A stretch of 64,000 nt of DNA from Pterois miles. Lineage: Eukaryota > Chordata > Actinopteri > Perciformes > Scorpaenidae. The stretch covers positions 17,852,501 through 17,916,500 of the forward strand of contig CAMQGK010000638.1 of NCBI GenBank assembly GCA_947000775.1, read 5' to 3'. The translations under genes were made by a program, and so were the position numbers. The notes beneath the pieces were generated by a model that ran no database searches, had not been told where the DNA came from, and was given only the letters and a program-made list of their open reading frames with translations. Shown here piece by piece: positions 52,088-63,960 of the stretch; the stretch's first letter is position 1; the number at the start of each line of letters is the position of its first letter.

Positions 52088-52353
52088 TTGGGGTGACTGT
52101 GGCTCAGAGGGTAGAGCAGGTCGTCTACCAATTTGAAGGTCGGTGGTTCGAGCCCCAAATTGCTCCCAAAACGAAAGCAGTTGGTGTGTGAATGATTATT
52201 TAGATGAAATCCTGATGGGCAAAGTTGAAACCTTGCATTTCAGCCTCTTCAATCTATGAATGTGTGTGAATGGGTGAATGCTGAAATGTAGTGTAAAGTG
52301 TTTTGAGTGGTCAGAAGATTAGAAAAGTGCTATATATCCATTTACCATTTATC
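52088..52353 (+). mobile_element. tRNA-derived SINE
   Basis: A-box-like gactgtggctcagagggtag agcagg and B-box-like ggtggttcgagccccaaatt, then a body ending gtaaagtgttttgagtggtc agaagattagaaaagtgcta tatatccatttacc. That tail is a familiar fish SINE/LINE-2-type 3' end (from memory). Confidence 0.8.
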
Positions 52354-53585
52354 CCTACCGGACAGTCAGTAGGTACATTTCGCCCTCAGATGTTTTATTA
52401 ATAAACTACTAACATATGGGATAGAGGTATCAGCACCTGATACTGAAGCTAATATATTTGGAGATTTATTATACAATTGATACACTCATATTTACATAAT
52501 ATCATATTTTTATATATACAAAAGTATCAGTGATGCCTGTGAATGTTTGATCATTATTACAACTACAATATAATTATTTAAAGAAGGTTAACATGCAGTG
52601 AGTCAATAATATAACATATGACAATAAAGTGTAACTTTCTATAGTATTGTACCACTCCACATTTGGTATTCAAGCGCTAAATATGTTTCCCCAGTATCCT
52701 GCTCACCAGCCAGCTGTTCATGGTTTCCGTGCCAGTGTCAGCAGGGACGACGTCATCCTGCCTCCGCCACACCAGGACGATCATCAGCTTCTTTTGAAAG
52801 GCGAAACCAAAGAGGAGTGTCCCACTCTGCCAGCACAGAAATGGCACTAGAGGAACCAATTAAGCACTTCTCTATGAGATGGAGCCCAGCGGGTTGATGC
52901 AACATTTGGGCTCCCAGCAGGTCTGTAGAGTTTGCATGTACAATAGGCTGTTACAGAACTCATGTAGCTCATTTAACAGGCCACTTATAACGCCACAGTT
53001 TGCTTTCACCAGCCGGATGTCAGGAAATAAATGCAATAAATGATTCATGCAAGGCAACCTGTGCTGTCCCAAAAGTCATTATGAGCTGCATATTGATGAA
53101 AACCACTATTTTAAACCTGATGTGGTGATACAACGTAATGTAATTTTTCAAACAACTGTCTTAGCTGTTTTATATAAGACCAAAACTCTTCAAATTGCCC
53201 TCTTCCGCCCACATTTTGTTCAGCCTTTAAAGCCTTATATGTGTTTTGTACCCTATGAGGAGAAGAATTGGGCGTATTTCTAATAACAGTCATTATGGTA
53301 TGCATTAAAACTGTCAAACAGACAGCCCATTTACTAAAATGTTTATTTATTTTTCCTTTCTCTTCAATTAAGTCAGTGGGGTATGTGTATCACCAAACAG
53401 AACATGCCACAATTATCTCATATTGTGGCTTTGTCTTCAATATTTCATACTGCCAAGAAAGAAATTCAACATCAAATTACCTCAGCATGAAATCAAAGAA
53501 AACCATAGAATATTTTGTATTTATTGTGCAGTTTTATATAAATAGTTGTTTATATTCTTAATGTGTATATTTCATCACAAAGACA
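52354..53585. other. intergenic; one weak exon-like patch
   Basis: AT-rich except for a higher-GC patch at 52690-52860 that could be an exon on the minus strand (see findings). Otherwise nothing supported. Confidence 0.45.
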
Positions 53586-53945
53586 GCAGGCTGCACGGTG
53601 GTGCAGTGGTTAGCGCTGTCGCCTCACAGCAAGCGGGTCACAGGTTCGATTCCGGCTTGGGACTCTTCTGTGTGGAGTTTGCATGTTCTTCCCATATAAG
53701 CGTGGGTTTTCTCCGGGTACTCCGGCTTCCTCCCACAATCCAAAGACATGCTGTTTAGATTAATTGATGACTCTAAATTGCCTGTAGGTGTGAGTGTGAC
53801 TGGTTATGTTGTCTGTCTCTATGGGTCCTGTGATGGACTGGCGACCTGTCCAGGGTGAACCCCGCCTTCGCCCTGTGCCAGCTGGGATCGGCTCCAGCCC
53901 CCCCGCGACCCCTAAAGGGAAAAGTGGTTGACGATGGATGGATGA
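53586..53945 (+). mobile_element. SINE/LINE-2-type interspersed repeat with (ATGG)n tail
   Basis: ggctgcacggtggtgcagtg gttagcgctgtcgcctcaca with ggttcgattccggcttggga, then gtgtggagtttgcatgttct, tactccggcttcctcccaca, and gatggactggcgacctgtcc agggtgaaccccgccttcgc, ending gatggatggatg. This is one of the commonest interspersed repeats of teleosts. It is nearly complete here. Confidence 0.88.
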
Positions 53946-54999
53946 TTTTGGCAGCCCCGAAAAGCGGTAGTGTTTCTGTACGCCAGATTCCCTTTAGAAA
54001 ACCACTCATTTTAATGCAGCAGGGTCTGACATCCTGCCCCTCACAGTCCTGGTTTTGATGATTCTCCCGTGCTTCCCTTCCCTCCAGCGGGCCCAGTAAT
54101 GCAGCCTGGGCCTCCAACAGCGTGGTGCTGGTGTTGGCTCCCATGGTGCACCGGTGCTGCTGCTACCGGGCGCTGAGCTCCAACTGCAGGTCAAAGGCCA
54201 CAGCGAAGCCAGATCTGGGTCTTTCCACGGTGGACTGATCGCTTCGCTGGAGTCTGAGTTGAGTGAGTTCTGGTGAACCTGAATGATTTTGTCTGATTTC
54301 ACTCACAAGCATTAAGAATGACTATACAGAAATAGTCAATCTTGCTGAGGTCCTGGTTTATTTATGTAGGGCAAAAAGAGAAATCAGTATTACATTTTTT
54401 AAAGTTTCATAATCAGTTAAAAATTCCTCATAACTTTAATGTAAATCTCAACAGTTATTTCAACCAGTACATAAACTGAATGTTTATCACATACACAGAA
54501 ATGATCATAATAATTTACTGTATGAAACAAAAACAACAACATCAACAACGAGAGTCACGGTCCTGAGACCAGTTCCCTCCCTCATCCCTGCTCTTCCTAG
54601 TGGTACAGACAATGTTTTTTTACATTAAATCTTCCTCCCTGCCGGAGAACATTTTTTGTATTTAGCGAGGAAGTAAATTATTTCTTGCTGTGCACATACA
54701 GTAATTTGTGCATGTATTTATCAGTTTATGGGCTGAAATCATGGAACGGGTTAGATGAAGAAATTAAGCAAAGCATAAATCACTTTATATACTTTTGACA
54801 GGTACAGCTTAAATTCGACCGTTCATGAACTTCAACGTGTTAGTGTGTTCACAAGATCCTACATTGTTTACTATCCTCATGGCTCTTTTCTGTAATATGC
54901 ACAGTAATTCAGATATGATACAAGTGCACAATACAAAGTGTGTAATGTTTTGTAGAGGGAAAAGAAAGGAAAAGGGCAGAATAGCCCTTTACTACCCTG
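53946..54999. other. intergenic; GC-rich patch of uncertain nature
   Basis: 54050-54260 is GC-rich with open frames on both strands (see findings). 54260-54980 is AT-rich and featureless. Confidence 0.45.
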
Positions 55000-55276
55000 A
55001 CAGACAAGGAGGTGGGGAGATCATGTGACACACCTGTGAGCTGGGGGAGGGGCCAAAGCAGCTCACCAAAGCAGCATGGAGGAGAACAGGAAGAGGAGAA
55101 GGGCTACAGGAGGAGATTGAAGGTTAATTCAGTTTCTCGTGGTCTTTGCTCTAAATGGGAAACGGTTGACGTGTGTAAAAGCAAACAGAGCAGCAAGTGA
55201 TCCAGGAACCGGCTGGATTTCGTGGACTTTCCTGGACAACATGGAGCTGCTGGAAGTGTGCTGATCCCTGGAGCAG
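55000..55276 (+). promoter_or_regulatory. candidate promoter and non-coding first exon of a downstream gene
   Basis: GC-rich patch with gatcatgtgacacacctgtg (E-box-like) and gagctgggggaggggccaaa (GC-box-like). From about 55070 come short upstream frames (MEENRKRRRATGGD, MELLEVC) and a clean donor-like CTGGAGCAG|GTAGGATC at 55276. In mammals COL16A1 is the next gene beyond the 3' end of ADGRB2, so a 5' UTR exon of such a neighbour is conceivable, but nothing in the sequence identifies it. Confidence 0.3.
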
Positions 55277-58119
55277 GTAGGATCAAACAAACACTGAACT
55301 GAGCTGTATTCACACACACACAATCACACTCACACCACATCCCCTTCACTGCATTTATCTGCAGCCCTCATTTAATTGCTCCAATTACTTCTTAAGGGAC
55401 ACTTGATTTTCATATCTGGACTCTGGCAAATGTGAATTTTGTTTAACTTGACTTGGACAGTTTAGACAGTTTATGTATGAGTATATATGAGTATGAACCT
55501 TAACCATTTGACTTGGTTGTTGCTATTTGGGTTTAATACAGCAACATTTTATTGCTGAATGTTAATCAGTGGTTTGTTTTGTTCATCTGTGCATTTTGTA
55601 GTGATGGTAGCAGGCTGTCTGAACTAAAATGACAGGATAGGATCGTGTCTGTCATTTTGGATGTAAATCTACGCTACAGCTGACCAGAATGTGCCAGCTT
55701 TTTCCCTGAGCTGAAACGCTCCTTGCCAAGTTTGGTATCTTATATTAGGTTTCCAGTAGATTTTGTGGTTTTCTATCACACCCAGAAATGTATTTTCATA
55801 CTCTTTCTATATTAAAGGTGCTCTGTATGATATTCAGAGCTTTAATGTAGCATTGCGATGTAAAGATAAAGTGGAATAAATCTACCTGTGCAGACAATTA
55901 AGTCGCTCTCCCTCTGTGTGTGTCGTAGCATCATCAGGTTGAGATTCATATTTGACTAATATCTGCAAAACTGATAGCATTCCCATCAATCTAAATGTGG
56001 CATTTTGACGGTTGATGGTGCTTTTTGTATTCAAGCATACATTATGTCCCACACAATGATAGTGTTTTACATATCATCGATTTAGTTTTTCTCTGGTGAC
56101 ATGGTCGTCAGGCAAGCTGAGATGAGCTGGAACACAAGTCACGGTTCGTCACATTCAAGATGAAAATGACTGAGCCAATCAGATTTCAACCAAAACAAGG
56201 ATCAGTCCAAACTGAGAAGGGCTGCTTGCCCAGTTTGATGCTGTCAGCCGGCAGTTACTGATATTGGTTACTATAGTAGTATATAGTGACCCACTGGGTC
56301 AAATGGTGCCTTAATATGGGGTTGTGTTTACTGTGTTTTGCGAGTTGGGCTCATATGAATATATGGCGCCACACACACACGGTCTGCAGCTGCTAACGTA
56401 GCACAAACACACGCGGTGTTTGTTGGACAATCGCTATCATTAATCCGGGAAGACACACTGCTGACAACCTGCTAAACTAAACTAAATGTGCGGTGGAGAC
56501 TTTTACTGGGAAAGTGGCTGCATGTCCACGACACTACACCCAGCACCGGGGCAGCTAACGCCCCGTGACGGTGACCTGGGGACAGTGAAGGCAGCACCGT
56601 GGCTGCTACAGTAACTCTGCTGATGGTGAACTGTTGACTCAGTTGTCTGTTGTGCTCATATACTGCAGCTGGCGCACCGCTGCATGTGAGGCACAAATGT
56701 CCGTTAACGGTTAATAATTGTTGACGAGGTTATCGTTAGTTAGTTATCGGTTTAGGAAATTTTGCAAAAATAGCATCCCTACTCTCAGGTGGGTAGGGGC
56801 TCAGTGAGTTTGAATGACAAACACAGATTTCCTCATGTGCTCTGTCTATTTTTATGTTACATAGTATTCAAATTTACTCTAACATAATGCTAATAATAAT
56901 ATGGTTTTGCTTTCTTCAGATGACGTACATTTTATAGCTGATAATATTTTCAGAAGAAATAAGTTAACATTTTGCTATGATGGTTGTTTCTTCCAGTAGT
57001 GTATTCCTGGGTCCCCAGGCATAACCAGTCCTTCTATGTTAAATAGTTTGGTTGAGGGTTAAGCTGTGTTAATTAACAAATGCTGACACACTAAGATAAT
57101 GAACATGGTAAATATTATGGGCTGTGTATTACACAGCAGCGTTTCAGCATTGTCATTGTGGGCATGTTGGCATGCTCATGCAGCGTGTTTGTAGACTCAC
57201 TATTCACTGCTTTTTACATGATGTATCACATTAGCAGTTATTATTCCAGCTCCAGAAGGTTACAGTGCTGTGTAGGTTCAGAGAATAATGCTATTAGTTT
57301 TCATATTTGAAGCATTATGTCATTATGCCATCATGCTCTGTGCAAACAGAAATTCTCATTTTGCCTCTTCCTGTTATGTTTATGATGGAAACATGTCCTC
57401 CAGACTCTCCAGGTGTGCACTGAGATATATGGGGCTTCTGCAGTGGCTGATGTAGGTCATAAGAAGTAATCAAATGCTTTAGAGGCCACTGTTAAGGGTT
57501 TCTTTATAAAATGTCCAATAACGGGCGAATGACAGTGATTTGTCCAAGAGGACCTTAATCTGAAACCACTGGATGACATTATGACAGCACATTCATACTC
57601 CTCTGAACAGCCAGATCCACACAATGCTGTAAAAGTGCATCTAACACATTAATTTTTTTCTGTCTGTCTGGCTACTGCCTCACTGTTTGTTAATTGGTTT
57701 GGCTTTGTGTTAGTTACCTTGACAACGCATTCCCCCCTCTCTTTCCCCATCAAACTCTCCCTCGACTCTTGCTCAGTGCGCCGGCTGGTTTAGTGGATGG
57801 TCTGGCTGCCAGCAGAGGAGGGAATACACGGCAAATGCATCTCACGCCTCCCGAGTGGCATATTAATGCTTAAGTTGTCCCTCAGGTCAGAGAGCTGTAA
57901 ACACTTGTGAGCGTTATGAGGCGCTTCATCCGTAAATGCGAGAAAGGCCAGTGGATTTGAGGGATTTTAAAGAAAACTATATATTTCATTTCTATCTTTT
58001 TACCAGCTGCAGCAGCATGTGGCTGGTATTATTTTGACCTTGTGAGTGTGTGAGTTTGTGTGATCATGGCAAGATGTGATCCTGGAGACACCTGCTGTAG
58101 CAAGAGCAACCACAGAAGA
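55277..58119. other. intergenic or intron of an unidentified downstream gene
   Basis: Mostly AT-rich. 56346-56790 has ttaacggttaataattgttg and neighbouring phrases suggestive of an old repeat. 57770-57950 (ggctggtttagtggatggtc ... atgaggcgcttcatccgtaa) is higher in GC and repeat-free. No exon supported. Confidence 0.4.
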
Positions 58120-58285
58120 GGTTTTGAGTACTTTATATGTCTGTCTGTCCGTGGACAGATTTTGTGACTCATAGTGTTAGAACCATGAAAGATGCTGTCA
58201 CAAAACTTTACCGCTGCGTAGTCGAGATCAAAATGAAGGCTGAGTTTGAAGCTGGGTGTGGTCTAGAAAATATATATGTGATAAC
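58120..58285. repeat. common fish repeat fragment
   Basis: ctgtctgtccgtggacagat tttgtgactcatagtgttag aaccatgaaagatgctgtca caaaacttta: a phrase I recognise from many fish genomes as a dispersed repeat. An open frame through it is not a gene. Confidence 0.5.
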
Positions 58286-58954
58286 TAGGGCTGTTGATCG
58301 ATTACAATATGTAATCGCATGATTGTCCATAGTTAATTGTGATTAATTGCAAATTAACCACAATATTTATCTGTTGAAAATATATCTTTAAAGGGTCGAT
58401 TTATCAAGTATGTAATACTCTTATCAACATGGGAGTAGGAAAATATGCTTGCTTTATGCAAATGTATGTATATTATTGAAAATCAGTAAACCACACAAAA
58501 CAATGAGAAATAAATCAAATAAATAAATAAATATGCCAAAATGCAACCACAGCTGTCAGTGTGCTGACTTGACTATGACTTGCCTCAAACTGTGATTATC
58601 ATAAAATGGGCATGTCTGTAAAGGGGAGACTCGTGGGTACCCAGAGAACCCATTTTCATCCACATATCTTGAGGTCAGAGGTCAAGGGACCCTGTTGAAA
58701 ATGGCCATGCGAGTTTTTCCTCATCAAATTTTAAATTAGGAGCGTTATTTAACCTCCTTTGCAACAAGCTAGTATGACATGGTTGGCACAAATGATTTCC
58801 TTATATTTTCTTTCATATGATGCCAGTATCTTCACTCTAGCTTTAAAATTGATCCCACTACAACCTTAAAATGGCAAGGTGCGTTAAAGCTTTAAAGAAA
58901 TTAGTGACGTTCAAACGAATACTCATTATTATCGCGGTAACTTTGACAGCCCTA
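58286..58954. mobile_element. ATTAATCG-ended MITE, copy 2 of 3
   Basis: Termini tagggctgttgatcgattac and gtaactttgacagcccta are inverted. The interior has accacagctgtcagtgtgct gacttgactatgacttgcc and aatgggcatgtctgtaaagg ggagactcgtgggtacccag, the inverse of the copy at 26969-27646. Confidence 0.8.
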
Positions 58955-60333
58955 GCGATAACGTTGAATATCGAGAGAATGATATTGCCTGCGATAAATA
59001 AACAGATATTAAAGGGAACTCAGTTCTGCCTTTCTGCTGCTTTCAGTATACTGCTAAATCGCAAATACAATAAATTGCTTGTTGAGTTGTTGAAAATTAA
59101 AGGAAATTATTTTCAATTTCCATTTAATTTACTAACTAACTGAACACTGGACTGAACACAAAGGGCACCAATAGTGGACAGTGCAGTGACTGTTAAAAAA
59201 ATGTCTGGTGTGAACCCATGACAAGATGGTCTTTAGTTGCATCTGTATTTAAATTTTCATTTTGATAATCACCTTATAAGCACCCCTTTCCTTTCTCTAT
59301 CTAGGCTAGAAAAAGCTCTCTCCTTCCCTGTCTTTGTGGTGTCTGCCAGTGTGCTCTGTGGTTAGGGGGCTGTTGTTTTCGCAAGTATAGGGGAAGGGCA
59401 CGTCTTGCAAATGGACATGTCATGTGGAGCAGTGCCCAGCCAGTTGAGGGCCCTGGGGTCTGGAGCAGAGCAGCCAGTCAGACACAGAGAAAGAGGGGAA
59501 CTATCTTTGGCCGGCGAGCCGGGATGCTCCCTGGGCCAAGCTGGATTCATGAAAGAGACAGAGAGTGAGAGAGATGGAGAGGGGACAGAGAGGGAGCCGG
59601 GCTGTTGATGGTGCTGGCAAACAAATATACTTTACTGCATTAAAAAAAAAAAAAAAAAAAAACAGAGCTGTGCACAGTGAACTCCAGGAAGGCATGTGGG
59701 TTTCACACAAAGCCCATTTCAGACTGCATAATTACATTCTCACATCCAGGTACTTGTGTACTATGTTCAGAAAAAAAAGTTAAAGCAGGTGGATTTGAAA
59801 TCCCAGTAAATCTGACACTACATGTGCTGTTTTTTTTTTTGTCTATTCAAGCTGTATCACCCAGAATGTCACATAGTGGATGCACATATATATTTAGTAT
59901 TTCACAAAATAAATGACCTAGACAAATTTAAATTTCCTAATCTGGTGACCCTGTAGATGGGATGATATTTTTCATGAAGGTTAAAGTTATAGTCCTTAGT
60001 TTAATCATATTAAACCCTCCTTTTGATAATGTATTTACACTCAGTGGCTGATTCTGCCCTTCCTGTACTGGTTGAAATCTGAAGGGTAAAAGCCAGTGCA
60101 TGCACACGTTGTATGTAGTTTATTTTTGTGTCGATCCCTTTTTTGAAAATACAAGTGTTTTAGGTGTTTGTAAAAATAGAGAAAAGTAGGAAGAAAGTGA
60201 AGGCAACAGGATTGAAGGTTTTTTGTTTTGCTTTGTTTTGTATTCTGCTCTTATAAATATATATATGATGAAAAAAGGCATATTGGAAAAATTGATAATA
60301 AAAATATTGCTGAAAAAACACTGCTTTCACTTC
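58955..60333. other. intergenic, no gene seen
   Basis: AT-rich, poly-A at 59641-59662. A GC-richer patch at 59390-59610 has open frames on both strands but no recognisable product. Confidence 0.5.
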
Positions 60334-61030
60334 AAAGGTATGGTTCTATGTTTTGAAATGGTGTTTTATGAGGTGTTTATCCATAGCCAGTCGTCATAAC
60401 CTCCAGTAGATGATGGTCAGCTGTACTGCTGTGGACGCGGCCGGCAGCGAAACGTATTTTAGCCCCTAAAAGAAAGGCCCATGTAAAACAAAATCAATAT
60501 CAATTTAAATGTATGCTAGCTTTTAAATATTTTCCCCACTTCACATCACTGTGAGACAACCATTTCCGACAGGGGAGCCGTTGTATCCATCCATGCTCTC
60601 GCCAAAGCAACCAGACTCCATTGGAAAAAAAACTGTAATTTTATCTTGCAGAAAACTGGGGCCTTAGTTTCTTTGGGATATTGTGTGACTTTGGTGAAGC
60701 TAGCTAGAGCTAACCGAAGTCACACAATAACGCAAACAAACTGACCATCCTGTGATCTGCGAGGAAAAATTAGTTTTTTCTTTCAATGGAGTCTGGTTGC
60801 TTTTGTGAGAGCACAGTCCTCTGTTGGAAACTATTTAACTGTCTCACAGCAAGGTAACGTACACTTAAACTGATATATTATAGGTCGGCCTTTCTTTCAG
60901 GCAGCTAAGATATCAAGTATATAAAATATGTTTTGCTACCAGCCCGGTCCACAGTAGTACATTATTTTGTTTGTTTCTCTAAGCTGGGGGCGTGCCGACT
61001 GTCATCTACAACAGATAACACCCGAACTAC
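60334..61030. mobile_element. foldback MITE, copy 4 of 4
   Basis: aaaggtatggttctatgttt tgaaatggtgttttatgagg tgtttatccatagccagtc ... ggacgcggccggcagcgaaa cgtattttagcccc on the left; tgtctcacagcaaggtaacg ... ctgggggcgtgccgactgtc atctac on the right, inverted. Confidence 0.8.
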
Positions 61031-62692
61031 CAAAAGTCGTAATTTGCACAGTCCCAAGAGGTTGTTGCCAGCTTAACATAAATATGCTGCTCCGTAAATG
61101 ACCAATGCTGTGTTTTTTTTTTCTGCTGTGTAATTGTGACATGCTCTAAATTGAGATGTTTTGATTTATTTAACAAGGAGAGAAGAAAAGGAGGGGTAAA
61201 ATAGTGAGTGAGGGAGGGCACTTCAAGATGAGGAGCAAAGAGCAACTGAGGTGAAGAAAGGGAGAGAGGTCCAGAGAGGAGGACAGAGAAATCACCCGTG
61301 TGTATCACTTTAACGAACTATCATAACTCCTTCATTGGTCGGCCGTCCTGCCGACTCTCCCTAGACGCCGTGGTGTCACTCTCGCCCCAAGCTGTTGTTG
61401 CGACCGCCGCTGGGACCAGCCTGTCATGGCGGAAATTGTGAACTAATTTGGGGACGTGACTCGGGATCCGTAGTGCCTGAAATGGATCATGGGGGAGGGT
61501 GGGTAATGTGATTCTGTGATGTGATGTGAAGCGTTTCCCCCTAAAATTAAACAGTGCCTTTGTGTTATTGATACGCATGAGATGGAATCAATATCCCAAT
61601 CTATTGCTCAGTGTTATCAATGTGCCCATGACTGATCTGCTATTTATTTTCTTTACTGCAACCTCCATTCTCCTTCTATAAGTCTGTTTTTTTCTCTATT
61701 TACATATAATAATGACATATTATCCATATGGCTTCATAATCATGATTAAAAAGAAATGAAATAGACTGAAAAGGAATTAGATTAAAATAATGTACTATTA
61801 TTTTACATCTACCTTACATGAAAGTCATTCCTCCTGCCTCCAGTATGTTTTTTTTTTTTTTTCAAGCAGCATCAGGTGAATTAATTTCCTAAAAACTACC
61901 TCTATAATTATAGAAGAGCTGTATAAATAGCAAGCAGCCCCCTCTTCTCCCTCTCCTATATGTTGCCATTGTGTCTCTGTGTGTGTGATTCAGCCATGCG
62001 TGATGGTGTGAGGCAATGATTGGATGCTATTAAGGATGTGAAGCGTTGCGCCAGCGGACCAGAGCGAGTGAGAGAATTAAAGAAAAAAAAACCTGAACGA
62101 GCAAGAGAAAAATGCAAAATGAGGAGAGGGAGAGACGATGGGAAACCGGTTTTAAATCAAGCAACTTTTAATCAGCGCTCTCACAATGGGGGACATAAAG
62201 ATAACAGGGCAGAGAGAGCCTCCTGTTGGCTCTCTGGCCGGCCCACGTCACAGATTTATGGCTAGCTGGGGAGAGTCCTCTCAGCCACGTTTCAACCACA
62301 GTGCCACGCTCCCAGTGTTGGGGAATACGCTGGCGAGGCCTGTCCACAAAAGTTATGAATTTATCTGGGATTTAGACCCCCAGCCTGCTGTACATGCAGG
62401 TGCCCTTCATTAACGCCTCGCAGCAAACAGCCACCTTCACAAAGGTCTACTTTTACACTGCATGCCAACGGTCATTGTGGGTACTGTCACATCTACCTTT
62501 TGCAGCCACTTTAGTTCATCCTGTTAAAGGTGCTATTGATAACATTCAGCCAGTAGATGCTGCACTCTCCCTCCGCGGATCACTGCATTCACTTCACAAC
62601 AAGTGGTTGCCAATTTGTTATACAACCTTTTTGTGGTCGAGTGGAGTGAGACTTCTTTTTGTGGTTGAGTAATAAAGTCCTGTTGCTTTAGA
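61031..62692. other. intergenic, no gene seen
   Basis: A purine-rich stretch at 61175-61290 and GC-richer patches at 61340-61500 and 62190-62340. The last two have short open frames but no domain, splice context or family resemblance. Confidence 0.45.
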
Positions 62693-63342
62693 TTAGGGTC
62701 GTCTAAGTTGCTATAATAACTTGTTAGCGCAAATTAGATTTAATGCCTCTAATTTCTTTAACGTATTAACGCAATTTGCAATTTTTAGATTATAGCAGGC
62801 TCAGTTTTAAAGCTAGAGTGAAGATACTGGTACCATATTTAATTAGAAAGCCGAAGGAATCCATCGGTATCAACCATGTCATACTAACTTGTTTGCGCAA
62901 AAGTTTAAATAACGCTCCAAATGTATGCTGAATTTTGGCAAGGAAAAACTGGCATGGCCATTTTAAAAGGGGTCCCGTGACCTCCGATCTGAAGACGTGA
63001 ATGGAAATGTTTTCTAGGGGTACGCACGAGTCTCCCCTTTACAGACATGCCATAGCAAGTCATAGTCAAGTCAGCACACTGACACACTGACAGCTGTTGT
63101 TGCCTTTTAGGCTTGAGTTTATGATTTGAGCATATTTTTATGCTAAATGCAGTACCTGTGATGTTGTTTTGTGTCATTAACTGATTTCCAGTAATATCTC
63201 CCTTAATGGTACATTTTGAACAGACAAATAATGTGATTTATTTGAGATTAATTGCAATTAACTATGGACAATCATGCGATTGATGACTGAATCTGACTGA
63301 ATCTGAATCATGACTGAATATTTTAATCAATTGACAGCCATA
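62693..63342. mobile_element. ATTAATCG-ended MITE, copy 3 of 3
   Basis: Begins tagggtcgtctaagttgcta and ends attttaatcaattgacagcc at. The interior cagacatgccatagcaagtc atagtcaagtcagcacactg acacactgacagctgttgtt gcc matches copy 1 in the same orientation. Confidence 0.75.
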
Positions 63343-63349
63343 ATATAGA

Positions 63350-63560
63350 TTTAGGTTACGGTACTTTGTGCTGTTTGTGTCTCGTATGTTTAGTTTGACG
63401 TTCATAACACAATCAGCTGTTTGTTTGTGTCCGGTGTTTACTGCGTTCAGTTTCATTTTACAAACATAAGTTTAAGCCGAACCATGTATTTTTTTCCTAA
63501 AACCTAAAGTGACGCCAGAGGCACCTATAGTGGCTTTTATAGCAACAAGTGTCACCGAAG
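63350..63560. repeat. interspersed repeat family D, copy 3 (inverted)
   Basis: gttcataacacaatcagctg tttgtttgtgtccggtgttt and ttaagccgaaccatgtattt ttttcctaaaacctaaagtg acgccagagg are the inverse of phrases at 45425-45620. Confidence 0.6.
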
Positions 63561-63714
63561 GGTGTGACAAAACAGCATGACGAGAACGTAAAGGATTAGC
63601 TGTATAATGTTTACTATTTTAGTTTAGCACATTAGCATTTTAAAATGTGCTTATTAGCACATCCCAAAGTACAGCTGAGGCTCTGGGACATGTCATCCAT
63701 TTTGCAGGGCGGAA

Positions 63715-63960
63715 AAGACTTAGGATCCCGTTAGGATTCATCTTCTGGGCACCACAGATATCTGAACCATTTTTTCTGGCAATCTGTTCAATAGTTGTTG
63801 AAACATTTTATTAAATAAAAACAAAAAATGTCAGCCTGGTGGTGGCGCTACAGTAGAGGAAAAGTCTGCAGATAACCAACTTCATTAGGTTTCATCCTCT
63901 TGGGACCATGTAGTTGCTGAGATATTTTGGTCTGAAGGAATGTGGTGGATCGCCAGACGA
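63715..63960. repeat. common fish repeat fragment
   Basis: ggattcatcttctgggcacc ... caatagttgttgaaacattt ... cagcctggtggtggcgctac agtagaggaaaagt ... ttcatcctcttgggaccatg: a dispersed repeat style familiar from fish genomes, with internal directly repeated phrases (taggattcatc / taggtttcatc). No gene. Confidence 0.5.

Noticed and set aside
52088..52353. Possible tRNA gene
   Set aside because: A- and B-box-like motifs are present, but there is no folded cloverleaf, the spacing is wrong, and a long non-tRNA body with a SINE tail follows.
59362..59608. Open frames on both strands
   Set aside because: Neither shows a known domain, splice signals or conservation that I can recognise.
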